From Alphaproteobacteria bacterium (lineage in GTDB: Bacteria; Pseudomonadota; Alphaproteobacteria; UBA8366; GCA-2717185), in the NCBI GenBank assembly GCA_012103325.1, contig WLWY01000001.1:1634986-1698985 (forward strand): 64,000 nt of DNA, given 5' to 3'. The notes beneath the pieces were generated by a model. That model was not told where the DNA came from, did no database searches, and saw only the letters and a program-made list of their open reading frames with translations. The translations under genes and the position numbers were made by a program. Positions within the stretch are counted from its first letter, which is position 1, and each line of letters begins with the position of its first letter. Shown piece by piece: positions 56,537-64,000 of this stretch.

Positions 56537-57379
56537 CTAGGGCCTTTTGTCGTGCTGTGGCAAGTCGTCGGCGATGTCGTACCAGGGTGCCTTGAAAGCG
56601 CAGAAGATGTGATCTTCCGCGCCTCGGCCTGGATCATCGTCGAGCGTGCCGAAGGGAATAGCAACGCGGGGTCGGGCTGGGTCGCGGTTCGGCATGCCGG
56701 AGCCGCAGGTCTTGCAGAAGGCTTGCGTGAAGAACTGCGCCTCCGGGACCTTGTAGCGCGTCAGCAGCTCATCGCCGCGCAGGAAGCGCAAATTCTCGGT
56801 TGCGACGAAGCCGTTCGTCGTGTGTGCAGCGGCGCGCGCCTTTCGGCAGCGGGTACAGTGACAGTTATGTACGGCGAGCAGCGGTGTTGTCGCCTCGTAA
56901 GCAACACCGCCGCATAGGCAGCTGCCTCGCAGTATTCCGGGCTGGTGTTTGGCGCGGTTTGGCCGGTCGATTGTCGGTGGCGCTGAGGCGCGTCCATAAT
57001 CGTCGAACTGCGGCAGATCGTCGGCGATGACATCCCATGCCGGTTTCGACGCGGCAAAAATGTGGCGTTCCGGGCGAATGCCGGGATCGTCGTCGAGACA
57101 GCCGGCAGGCACGGCGATATCCGTGCTCGGGCGCGGCGTGGGGACGACCGAGCCGCAGTGCGAGCAGAAGTGCCGCGGGAAGCCGGGAGACGACTCGTAT
57201 TCGGTGATAGCGTCGGCGCCGGACAGCATCTCGAACCGTTCCGGGGCAACGGTCAGATAGGTTGCGAACGGCGCCGCGTGCGCCTTGCGGCACATGGAGC
57301 AGTGACAATGGCTCATGCGCTTGTAGGGCCCCTCCATTTGCCACCGAACCGTGCCGCACAAACAGCTTCCCGTATTCAT
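56537..57379 (-). CDS. Double GFA-domain protein
   Basis: 280 residues with two tandem GFA (CENP-V-like) domains. Domain 1 (about 1-130): SCLCGTVRW, SHCHCSMCRKAHAAPFATYL, HFCSHCGS. Domain 2 (about 150-275): GSCLCGGVAYEATT, VHNCHCTRCRKARAAAHTT, AFCKTCGSGM. Each has the full set of zinc-binding Cys. GFA proteins were first studied as glutathione-dependent formaldehyde-activating enzymes, but most have unknown roles. Usual members have one domain. GGAGGGAAAGTG precedes ATG 57379. Confidence 0.88.
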   Translation of the reverse strand: MNTGSCLCGTVRWQMEGPYKRMSHCHCSMCRKAHAAPFATYLTVAPERFEMLSGADAITEYESSPGFPRHFCSHCGSVVPTPRPSTDIAVPAGCLDDDPGIRPERHIFAASKPAWDVIADDLPQFDDYGRASAPPTIDRPNRAKHQPGILRGSCLCGGVAYEATTPLLAVHNCHCTRCRKARAAAHTTNGFVATENLRFLRGDELLTRYKVPEAQFFTQAFCKTCGSGMPNRDPARPRVAIPFGTLDDDPGRGAEDHIFCAFKAPWYDIADDLPQHDKRP

Positions 57380-57513
57380 CACTTTCCCTCCAAGCGGATC
57401 GCGCTATCCGATTTGATGTAGTCCTGGCCGCTTGGTTCGACAAGGACAGCCGGTTGCAAAAGGATAGGGTTTCGGCTTTGCTTCGCATACCCAATTCGCG
57501 AGGGAAGCGGCCG

Positions 57514-58257
57514 ATGATCGAAGAAACTCTGGACATCACCACGCAAGACGGCGCGATGGAAACCTTCATCTGCCGGCCGGAGCGCGGCGGGCCGTATCCC
57601 GCGATCTTTTTTCTGATGGACGCGCCGGGTATCCGCGACGAACTGCACGACATGGCGCGGCGATTGGCGAGTGTGGGGTTTTTCGTCTTGCAGCCAAACC
57701 TGTATTACCGCGCCGGGCGTGACATGAAGAATTTCGGTCAGGACGTGCTCGAGAAGGACAGCGCCGCGCAGGCGCGCATGCGTTCGGTGCGGACCAAAAT
57801 GACGATTCCGCCAATGATGGACGATATCGGGGCTATGCTCGCCTATGTCGATGCACATGCGGACGCCAAGCCGGGACCGGTCGGCACGCATGGCTATTGC
57901 ATGAGCGGTCCCTATTCGCTGGCGGCGGCGGCGCGCTATCCGGACTGGGTCGCGGCTGCCGCGTCCTTCTATGGCACTTGGCTGGTGAGCGATGCGGAGG
58001 AAAGCCCGCATCTCAGTCTCGGCAAGGCGAAGGGCGAGCTTTACATCAGTTGCGCCGAACACGACGATTTGGCGCCGCCGGACATGGTCGAGAAACTGAA
58101 GGGACTTTTCGAAGCGTCGGGCAATACGGGAGAGTTGGAAGTGCACGCCGGCGTTCATCATGGTTTCGCCTTTCCGGAACGCTGGTGCTACGACAAGCCG
58201 GCTGCGGAGCGGCATTGGGAACGACTGATCGCGCTCTATCGGCGACGGCTCGGTTAA
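57514..58257 (+). CDS. Dienelactone hydrolase family protein
   Basis: 247-residue alpha/beta hydrolase. The nucleophile Cys is in GTHGYCMSGPYSLAAA, Asp in ISCAEHDDLAPPDMV, and His in AGVHHGFAFPERWCY, i.e. the Cys-Asp-His triad of DLH. IFFLMDAPGIRDELHDMARR is the N-terminal block with the conserved oxyanion region. It may open dienelactone rings or act on other esters. AGGGA lies 9 nt before ATG 57514. The downstream cupin gene is 35 bp away on the same strand. Confidence 0.9.
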   Translation: MIEETLDITTQDGAMETFICRPERGGPYPAIFFLMDAPGIRDELHDMARRLASVGFFVLQPNLYYRAGRDMKNFGQDVLEKDSAAQARMRSVRTKMTIPPMMDDIGAMLAYVDAHADAKPGPVGTHGYCMSGPYSLAAAARYPDWVAAAASFYGTWLVSDAEESPHLSLGKAKGELYISCAEHDDLAPPDMVEKLKGLFEASGNTGELEVHAGVHHGFAFPERWCYDKPAAERHWERLIALYRRRLG

Positions 58258-58292
58258 CGACGAACGAAACAACCTTGCGGCAAGGAGCCACC

Positions 58293-58643
58293 ATGCGCAT
58301 ACACAATCTATATACCGACGAAGCCGGCGAATCGCATTTCCGCGACATCGAAATCGAATGGGCGGAGGAGCGGAACTTCAGCAAATACTCGGCGCGGATG
58401 CCGGCGAACGGGATCATCTTCCGCGAAACCTCCGGCGATTACGATCTCGACTGGCATCCGGCACCGCGGCGGCAGTACATCGTCAACCTGGACGCCGGCG
58501 CGAAGATTACGGCGAGCGACGGGGAAAGTCGGGTAATCGGTGCCGGCGAAATCATCTTGGTCGAAGATATCGACGGCAAGGGTCACCTGTCCCAGTCGGT
58601 CGGTGGCAAGCTGCGCCACTCGCTCTTTATTCCGATCGAATAA
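58293..58643 (+). CDS. Small cupin-like protein, 116 residues
   Basis: Starts MRIHNLYTDEAGESHFRDI after AAGGAG. The beta-rich body includes WHPAPRRQYIVNLDAGAKIT, GESRVIGAGEIILVEDIDGK and GHLSQSVGGKLRHSLFIPIE, fitting a cupin barrel. GHLSQ supplies one His, but the full metal-binding set of classical cupins is not evident. Such proteins are common in proteobacteria without a known role. The last 17 bp overlap the convergent ThpR gene. Confidence 0.78.
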   Translation: MRIHNLYTDEAGESHFRDIEIEWAEERNFSKYSARMPANGIIFRETSGDYDLDWHPAPRRQYIVNLDAGAKITASDGESRVIGAGEIILVEDIDGKGHLSQSVGGKLRHSLFIPIE

Positions 58644-59172
58644 GCGAGTATTCCGCCTCTAGTGTGTAGATCGCGCCAGAGGACGACAGGAAGCTCGAAT
58701 ACAGAACAAAGCGGTCGATCGTTATTGGTGCCGCGCGAAATCCCGCGTGTTCGGCGACGAACTGCTCGACCCGGCCGCTTTGTGCCCGCTTAAGGCGGGC
58801 CAGGGTGATGTGTGGGGAAAAGCGCCGCTGTTCCGCGGGAAGACCGGCTCGCGTAACGGCGGCTTCGACCTTGGCTTGAAGGTGATCGAGGGCGTCGTTC
58901 GGATTGACCCCTGCCCACAGAATCCGGGCCGCGCTGGGTTTACCGAAATGGCCGACGCCGGCAAAGGACAGATCGAAGGGTGCCGCCGCGACGGTGCCGA
59001 GGGCCGCGTCCACATCGTCGGCGGTACCGTTCTCGACCTCACCGATGAATCGCAACGTCAGATGCATGTTTTCCGGCCGCACCCATCGCGCACCGGGAAC
59101 GCCGCAGCCCAGCATTGTCAGACGCTGCCGCAATGTTTCGGGAAGGGGTAAAGCAACGAACAGGCGTATCAT
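58627..59172 (-). CDS. thpR: RNA 2',3'-cyclic phosphodiesterase ThpR
   Basis: 181 residues of the 2H phosphoesterase family. The two HxTL/HxT motifs are ENMHLTLRFIGEV and RFSPHITLARLKRAQ. MIRLFVALPLPETLRQRL is the typical N-terminus. It opens RNA 2',3'-cyclic phosphates, formerly called 2'-5' RNA ligase. It converges with the cupin gene, overlapping by 17 bp, and is 24 bp downstream of the FIST gene on the same strand. Confidence 0.9.
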   Translation of the reverse strand: MIRLFVALPLPETLRQRLTMLGCGVPGARWVRPENMHLTLRFIGEVENGTADDVDAALGTVAAAPFDLSFAGVGHFGKPSAARILWAGVNPNDALDHLQAKVEAAVTRAGLPAEQRRFSPHITLARLKRAQSGRVEQFVAEHAGFRAAPITIDRFVLYSSFLSSSGAIYTLEAEYSLIRSE

Positions 59173-59196
59173 CGGCCGTTGGGAAAGGCGGAGACT

Positions 59197-60327
59197 TTAT
59201 AGGAACAGCGCAAGGACGCCGGTATAGCCATACAGACGGTCGTTGCTAATTTCGCCGTTGGCGAACAGGCCGGCTAGTGGAAAGTCGCCGAGTGTTTCGC
59301 GAATGATCCCAAGCTCCTGACTGTCGGGGCCGAACTGGTTAGGACCGCGCGCAACGCAGGAATAATAGAGCCCGCCTTTGATTTCGCCGCCGCCGGCACG
59401 GCGTTTCAGGTCACCCGCCATCCGTTTCAGATCTTCGACCGCGCTGTCCGGATCGCGCCGGCAGAACATCACGGTATCGCCGGTTGCCACCGCCTCGCCT
59501 ATCGCGACAGCGCCCGCTTCCTGGTCGATGCCAACGAGATTGCGCACCAAGTAATCCGCCATGTCCGACCCCGGGACCGGCAACGCAGCGAAGATGTAAC
59601 CGCCAATCCGCTTGAGGTCGCGGGACAAAACCTCGCCGATATCCTCCTTAAGAACATCGAGTGCCGGCCGGCCGTCGATCGAGAACAGGATATTTTCTTC
59701 CGCACCGGTGACCGTCCTGGTCGGCCCGATCGGCGAGCAGCCTTGCGTCAGCCCCAGCTGCACCGGCACTTCGTGCAGCGACAGCATGACGCCCGATAAT
59801 ACGCCCTCATCGACGTCGCCCGCCAACTGCGCAAAGCGACCGCGCGACGCGGTCAATCCGCCGGCCAGAAAGCCGTTGGTCGCTGAGGCCAGCCCTTCGA
59901 TCTTTTGAGTGATGTCGGCGATACGCGGATCGGCGTGAACGACCGCAAGCGGTGTGTCCGCCTTGGCGAGCCAATCGGAATTTTCCTTGCGTACCGCGTC
60001 TATGTCGTCGTCCGAAACGGTGAACAGGCGGAAGGCGGATTCATTCAATGGTGCAACGAGAACCGACATTGCCGGCTCGTCGAAATATTCCTTACCCATG
60101 CCGACGACGCCCAGACCAACGGTTCCGACCCAATGGCGGACACCGGTCGTTTGCCGCAGGAAAATGGCGATCTCGTCCATCGCGTCTGCGTAGGAATCCG
60201 TCACGTAAACGAAACCGAGCTGATGCGTGGCGGTCAGTTCGCCCAGCTCGAGCAGTATAGCCGCCACAGCGTCGCGCCAGGCAGGAGCGGTTGCGTGTGC
60301 CGCACGAAAGCCGGCGCCGTCGGTCAT
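59197..60327 (-). CDS. FIST-domain protein
   Basis: 376 residues with FIST_N (about 25-215: QLGFVYVTDSYADAMDEIAI, WVGTVGLGVVGMGKEYFDEP) and FIST_C (about 225-365: NILFSIDGRPALDVLKEDIG, GGLYYSCVARGPNQFG). FIST proteins are proposed sensory modules for small ligands such as amino acids. No GGDEF or kinase domain is attached. Its ATG overlaps the stop of the GDSL esterase gene by 4 bp, so they are coupled. Confidence 0.88.
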   Translation of the reverse strand: MTDGAGFRAAHATAPAWRDAVAAILLELGELTATHQLGFVYVTDSYADAMDEIAIFLRQTTGVRHWVGTVGLGVVGMGKEYFDEPAMSVLVAPLNESAFRLFTVSDDDIDAVRKENSDWLAKADTPLAVVHADPRIADITQKIEGLASATNGFLAGGLTASRGRFAQLAGDVDEGVLSGVMLSLHEVPVQLGLTQGCSPIGPTRTVTGAEENILFSIDGRPALDVLKEDIGEVLSRDLKRIGGYIFAALPVPGSDMADYLVRNLVGIDQEAGAVAIGEAVATGDTVMFCRRDPDSAVEDLKRMAGDLKRRAGGGEIKGGLYYSCVARGPNQFGPDSQELGIIRETLGDFPLAGLFANGEISNDRLYGYTGVLALFL

Positions 60328-61010
60328 TTCTGCAACTCCTTAAGTGCCTTCTTTACAAGCGGTAAGATGCCCTCGACGATCACGGCGACACCCTTCGGGT
60401 TCGGATGGATTCCATCGGGTAGGTTCAACGAATAATTTGCGGCGACACCCTCTAGGAAAAATTCGTATAGCGGAAGGCTGTGTATGCGGGCTAGCTCCGG
60501 GTAGATGGCACGGAACTTCGTTGCGTACTCCCCGCCCATATTCGGTGGCGCGCGCATTCCGGTGAGTAGGACATGGGCGCCCTGCGCCTTAATTCGGCGT
60601 ACGATTTTATCGAGATTTTCCTGCACTTTCTTCGGGTCCAGTGCCCGCAAGGCGTCATTCGCGCCCAACTCAACGATCACGAGGTCCGGCTTGTCGTCCA
60701 AAAGCCAGTCGAGGCGCGTCAGCCCGCCGGCAGTGGTGTCGCCGGAAAGGCCGCCATTTATCACCTGCACCTTGTGGCCGGCCTTCCGCAACGCTATTTG
60801 CAGTCTGAACGGGAAGCTATCGCTCACGCGCAGTCCGTAACCGGCTGTGAGGCTATCGCCCAGCGCAAGGATAATTTTATTGTCAGCATGAACCGGATTG
60901 GCAGCGGAAACCGTATATACAGTAAATATCGAAACGACCGTACGGAGAGCGCGGCGCGAAAATTGCCGCTTCCAATATAAAATCAACCGTAGATAATTTA
61001 TGAGTCGCAT
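60324..61010 (-). CDS. GDSL-type arylesterase/acyl-CoA thioesterase (TesA-like)
   Basis: About 228 residues. N-terminal signal sequence ends near SAANPVHADNK. Block I is LALGDSLTAGYGLR with the Ser, block II INGGLSGDTTAGG, block III VELGANDALRAL, and block V DGIHPNPKG with Asp-His. It is a periplasmic multifunctional esterase like TesA/EstA. Start is uncertain: ATG 61010 overlaps the divergent ABC transporter start; a TTG at 60986 would also give a signal peptide. Next to YbbA/YbbP-type genes, a common association. Confidence 0.9.
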   Translation of the reverse strand: MRLINYLRLILYWKRQFSRRALRTVVSIFTVYTVSAANPVHADNKIILALGDSLTAGYGLRVSDSFPFRLQIALRKAGHKVQVINGGLSGDTTAGGLTRLDWLLDDKPDLVIVELGANDALRALDPKKVQENLDKIVRRIKAQGAHVLLTGMRAPPNMGGEYATKFRAIYPELARIHSLPLYEFFLEGVAANYSLNLPDGIHPNPKGVAVIVEGILPLVKKALKELQK

Positions 61011-61725
61011 GATCTCTGCCACATCCATCGACCCCATTATAGCCCTGTCCAACGTCACGCTCACACTTAATAGCGATGCCGGTCCGGTCAATATCCTGCG
61101 CGGCATTGATTTGGATGTCGCGGCGGGCGAGAAGGTTAGCGTCGTTGGCCCTTCCGGTGCTGGAAAGACGTCCCTCATGATGATCGTGGCGGGATTGGAG
61201 CAGCCGTCGGGAGGTGCTGTCCGGGTTGCAGGGACCACGTTGGATGGCCTCGACGAAGATTCTCTAGCGCTGTTTCGCCGCGATCATGTCGGTATCGTCT
61301 TTCAAGACTTCCACCTGATTCCCACGATGACGGCGACGGAAAATGTCGCTGTGCCGCTAGAGTTGGCAGGCCGCCGCGATGCCATTGAGAACGCCCGAGA
61401 GAGGCTGGAGTCCGTTGGGCTTGGGCATCGGCTGACACATTACCCGGGCCAGCTTTCCGGTGGCGAACAACAGCGTGTCGCGTTAGCCCGCGCCTTTGCA
61501 ATGACGCCGACGCTGCTACTCGCCGATGAACCGACCGGCAACCTGGACAGTGATACGGGCGAGCGCGTTATCGAGCTGATGTTTCAGCTTTCGGTCGAAA
61601 ACGGTACGACCTTGCTGCTGATCACGCATGAAAGCGCGATTGCCAGCCGGTGCGATAGAACGATACGCATCGATGACGGGCTGATCGTCAATGATCGCGA
61701 AAATTCTGCGGGCGACGCATGCTGA
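61000..61725 (+). CDS. ABC transporter ATP-binding protein, YbbA/LolD-like
   Basis: 241 residues. Walker [17 protein letters not shown]-loop [20 protein letters not shown] signature [17 protein letters not shown], Walker [13 protein letters not shown] and the switch ITHE are all intact. It pairs with the large permease that follows (7-bp overlap), forming the YbbA-YbbP type complex of the MacB/LolCDE superfamily. In some annotations it is linked to the neighbouring thioesterase; the exported substrate is unknown. ATG 61000 or 61009 is possible. Confidence 0.9.
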   Translation: MSRMISATSIDPIIALSNVTLTLNSDAGPVNILRGIDLDVAAGEKVSVVGPSGAGKTSLMMIVAGLEQPSGGAVRVAGTTLDGLDEDSLALFRRDHVGIVFQDFHLIPTMTATENVAVPLELAGRRDAIENARERLESVGLGHRLTHYPGQLSGGEQQRVALARAFAMTPTLLLADEPTGNLDSDTGERVIELMFQLSVENGTTLLLITHESAIASRCDRTIRIDDGLIVNDRENSAGDAC

Positions 61726-64000
61726 GTCTGGCGTGGCGGATTGCGCGGCGGGAATTGCGCGGCGGCGTTCGTGGGTTTCGCGTTTTCCTGCTTTGCCTTG
61801 CGACGGGCGTTGCCACGATTGCGGCGATCGGATCGCTGTCGTCGGCACTGACGGAAGGTATTCGGGCCGACGGGCGGAAAATTCTCGGCGGAGACATCGA
61901 TGTACGGCTCAGCCATCGGCCGGCAAGCGCTGCGCAACTGGACTGGATGAAGGCACGTGGACGGGTTTCGACGGTCGCGAACATGCGGTCGCTGGCCCGG
62001 ACAGAAACCGCACACACTCTGGTGGAGATTAAAGCGGTCGATGATGTCTACCCGCTCTTCGGGCAGTTGCGGCTGGCCGGCGATACGCCGTTACCGCAGG
62101 TCTTCGCCAAACAAGATGGCCGTTGGGGTGCGGCGGTCGATGAGACATTGCTGATCAAGCTCGATTTGGGCGTCGGCGAAAGTATCCGGATCGGCGATAT
62201 CATGATCCGCGTGGCCGCGGTAATCGAGCGCGAGCCGGACCGTGCAACGGGCGCGTTCACGATCGGCCAGCGCGTGCTTATCGGCTTCGATGCGTTAGCC
62301 GACACCGGGCTTGTTCAACCGGGCAGCTTAATTCGCTACCACTACCGGATCGGTATTCCGGATAGAGGCGCGGTCGTCGAGTGGCGTAATGCGCTGGAGA
62401 CGGCCTTTCCCAAGGCGGGATGGCGAATCCGCGACACGCGCAACGCGGCCCCTGGCATCCGCCGCGTCGTCGACCGCATCGCGGTATTCATGACAGTGGT
62501 TGGGCTAACCGCGCTGCTGGTGGGCGGTGTGGGGGTCGGAAATGCGGTGCGGGCGTTCCTGCAATCGCGCATATCGACGATCGCGACGCTGAAGTGCCTC
62601 GGCGCCTCGTCGCGGATGATATTCGCGATCTATATGATGCAGGTGCTCGTGCTTGCCGCGGCGGGTATTGCGATGGGAGCCGTATTCGGCGCGCTTGCGC
62701 CCCTCGCTGCCGGGCCGATTTTTGGCGACCAGTTGCCGATTGAGCTTCATGTCGGTGTCTATCCCAAACCTTTGCTGCTGTCCGTTCTGTTCGGGTTTTT
62801 GGTCACTTTGGTTTTCTCGTTGCTGCCGTTGGCACGGGCGCGCCGGGTGCCTGCGGCAAACCTGTTTCGTTACATGGTCGCGCCGGTGCGCGCTGCCGGC
62901 GCTTGGCGGGACGCTCTGGCGTTCTCCGTTCTGGCGTTGCTGTTGGGCGGCGTCGTGGTCGCGACCGCGGACGATCAGCGGCTGGCATCCTATTTCGTCG
63001 CCGGTGCGGCCGGAACGCTGGCTGTGTTCCGTATCGCGGCTGCGGGAATCGCCGTGCTGGCCCGTCGGGCGCCGTATTTGCGGTCCACTCATTTGCGGTT
63101 TGCCTTAGGCAATCTTCATCGGCCCGGTGCGCCGACGGGGATTGTCGCGACGTCGCTCGGCCTGGGGCTCACGGTCCTGGTTGCGGTTGCTCTGATCGAG
63201 GGTAATTTGTCCGAACAGGTGGGACGCGGTTTGCCCGAAGATGCCCCGGGCACGTTCTTTATCGATATCCAGCCGCATCAGACCGACGGTTTCGACCGAA
63301 TCGTTCGTGGTATTCCCGGTGTCCGCAATTTGCGCCGTGTGCCGATGCTGCGGGGCCGCATTGTTGAAATCGGCGGCAAGCCTGTCGGGGACATGACGGT
63401 GCCGCCGGAATATGCCTGGGTTCTGCGCGGTGACCGGGGATTGACTTGGTCTCGTACCCCGCCGAAGTCCGGCAGCAAAGTTGTCGAAGGGGTCTGGTGG
63501 CCTACCGATTACAGCGGCCCGCCATTGCTGTCGTTCGACGAAGGTGCAGCCCGGGCGCTTGGTATTTCGATCGGCGACATGATCAAATTGAACGTTCTGG
63601 GGCGGGAGTTCGATGCGAAGGTTGCGAACCTGCGGCGGATCGAATGGAACTCGTTCGCCATCAATTTCGTCATGATCCTGGCGCCAGGCGTACTCGACGG
63701 GGCGCCGCAGGCGCATATCGCGACCGCTCGGGCGGACGATCCCGCAATCGAAGTGGCGCTCGAACGGGCCGTCGCCGATCAGTTCTCCAACATTTCGGCA
63801 ATCCGCGTCCGAGAGGTGCTGACCCGGCTTGAAGAAATCGTCGGCCATCTTGCAACCGCCGTTCGCGCCGTCGGCATGGTCGTTATTTTCGCGGGTATCC
63901 TCGTTCTGGCGGGCGCGATAGCGGCCAGCCACAAGCAGCGGGTCTACGACGCCGTGGTCCTGAAAGTGTTCGGTGCGACGCGCCGTGACGTTCTGGCGAT
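61719..64000 (+). CDS. YbbP-type FtsX-family ABC permease, 3' end missing
   Basis: Starts ATGCTGAGTCTGGCG inside the end of the ATP-binding gene and is open to the window edge (about 760 codons). [20 protein letters not shown] leads into helix 1; a periplasmic MacB-like domain follows (RADGRKILGGDIDVRLSHRP). FtsX-type helices include IAVFMTVVGLTALLVGGVGV, STIATLKCLGASSRMIFAIY and, near the edge, VGMVVIFAGILVLAGAIAAS. The double permease layout is that of YbbP. No stop codon is in the window. Confidence 0.9.
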   Translation, partial: MLSLAWRIARRELRGGVRGFRVFLLCLATGVATIAAIGSLSSALTEGIRADGRKILGGDIDVRLSHRPASAAQLDWMKARGRVSTVANMRSLARTETAHTLVEIKAVDDVYPLFGQLRLAGDTPLPQVFAKQDGRWGAAVDETLLIKLDLGVGESIRIGDIMIRVAAVIEREPDRATGAFTIGQRVLIGFDALADTGLVQPGSLIRYHYRIGIPDRGAVVEWRNALETAFPKAGWRIRDTRNAAPGIRRVVDRIAVFMTVVGLTALLVGGVGVGNAVRAFLQSRISTIATLKCLGASSRMIFAIYMMQVLVLAAAGIAMGAVFGALAPLAAGPIFGDQLPIELHVGVYPKPLLLSVLFGFLVTLVFSLLPLARARRVPAANLFRYMVAPVRAAGAWRDALAFSVLALLLGGVVVATADDQRLASYFVAGAAGTLAVFRIAAAGIAVLARRAPYLRSTHLRFALGNLHRPGAPTGIVATSLGLGLTVLVAVALIEGNLSEQVGRGLPEDAPGTFFIDIQPHQTDGFDRIVRGIPGVRNLRRVPMLRGRIVEIGGKPVGDMTVPPEYAWVLRGDRGLTWSRTPPKSGSKVVEGVWWPTDYSGPPLLSFDEGAARALGISIGDMIKLNVLGREFDAKVANLRRIEWNSFAINFVMILAPGVLDGAPQAHIATARADDPAIEVALERAVADQFSNISAIRVREVLTRLEEIVGHLATAVRAVGMVVIFAGILVLAGAIAASHKQRVYDAVVLKVFGATRRDVLA

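Noticed and set aside
57262..57513. 84-codon N-terminal extension of the dienelactone hydrolase
   Set aside because: It overlaps the GFA gene on the other strand, has no family similarity, and a ribosome site lies before ATG 57514.
57897..58292. 132-codon N-terminal extension of the small cupin
   Set aside because: It is an out-of-frame reading of the hydrolase gene; AAGGAG before ATG 58293 marks the real start.

Overview
The window is chromosomal DNA of an alphaproteobacterium, most likely a Rhodospirillales-type marine or soil heterotroph. Evidence is the high GC content, the GDH180-type NAD-glutamate dehydrogenase, the DUF1674 protein, the rsmB-rpe-heparinase neighbourhood, an RTX-type secreted protease and the amtB/glnK/ubiH arrangement. 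No species call is possible. Both ends cut genes: ftsK on the left and an ABC permease on the right.

Left part (1-8.6 kb) is housekeeping. It holds ftsK, an aminotransferase, the glnK-amtB nitrogen pair, a UbiH-type hydroxylase, and a tightly packed operon (thioredoxin/TPR chaperone, LON-domain protein, Trm112-like, DUF971, DOPA-dioxygenase-like), then a Pro-tRNA editing protein and tRNA-Gly(GCC). From 8.9 to 23 kb come a 1074-residue RTX-type S8 protease, a divergent SDR, a cupin, an Hsp20 gene with an apparent FNR-type promoter, a parvulin, a 55-residue zinc ribbon, an amidase, a nuclease-fold protein, and an NAD-glutamate dehydrogenase broken by a perfect 17-bp tandem duplication.

From 23 to 36.5 kb the purH / heparinase / rpe / rsmB / htpX block is interrupted by a small surface-polysaccharide initiation module: wHTH regulator, NusG paralogue, MraY/WecA-like transferase, CapD-like dehydratase, and a divergent nucleotide-sugar dehydrogenase. 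A 268-bp three-armed palindromic element sits between rpe and the heparinase gene and supplies the rpe stop codon. At 36.6-37.9 kb a complete 1158-bp IS5-type insertion sequence with a TCAA target duplication lies in the loop of a REP/BIME-like palindrome.

From 37.9 to 46 kb is a LysR-headed acyl-CoA operon (ADP-forming CoA ligase, enoyl-CoA hydratase family, acetoacetyl-CoA synthetase, ketopantoate reductase-like). It lies divergent from a 69-residue small protein and a haemoglobin, each preceded by a copy of the same 15-bp operator-like sequence. From 46 to 64 kb are an SDR, an unrecognised 369-residue protein, two SEL1 proteins, pterin dehydratase, small enzymes, a two-lipoprotein operon of unknown function (1140 and 238 residues, partly AT-rich, with its own promoter), a double-GFA protein, a dienelactone hydrolase, a FIST protein, a GDSL esterase and a YbbA/YbbP-type ABC transporter.

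The strongest leads are the gdh duplication, the three-armed element at rpe, the IS in the REP loop, the two-lipoprotein locus, and the repeated operator around the small gene and globin.
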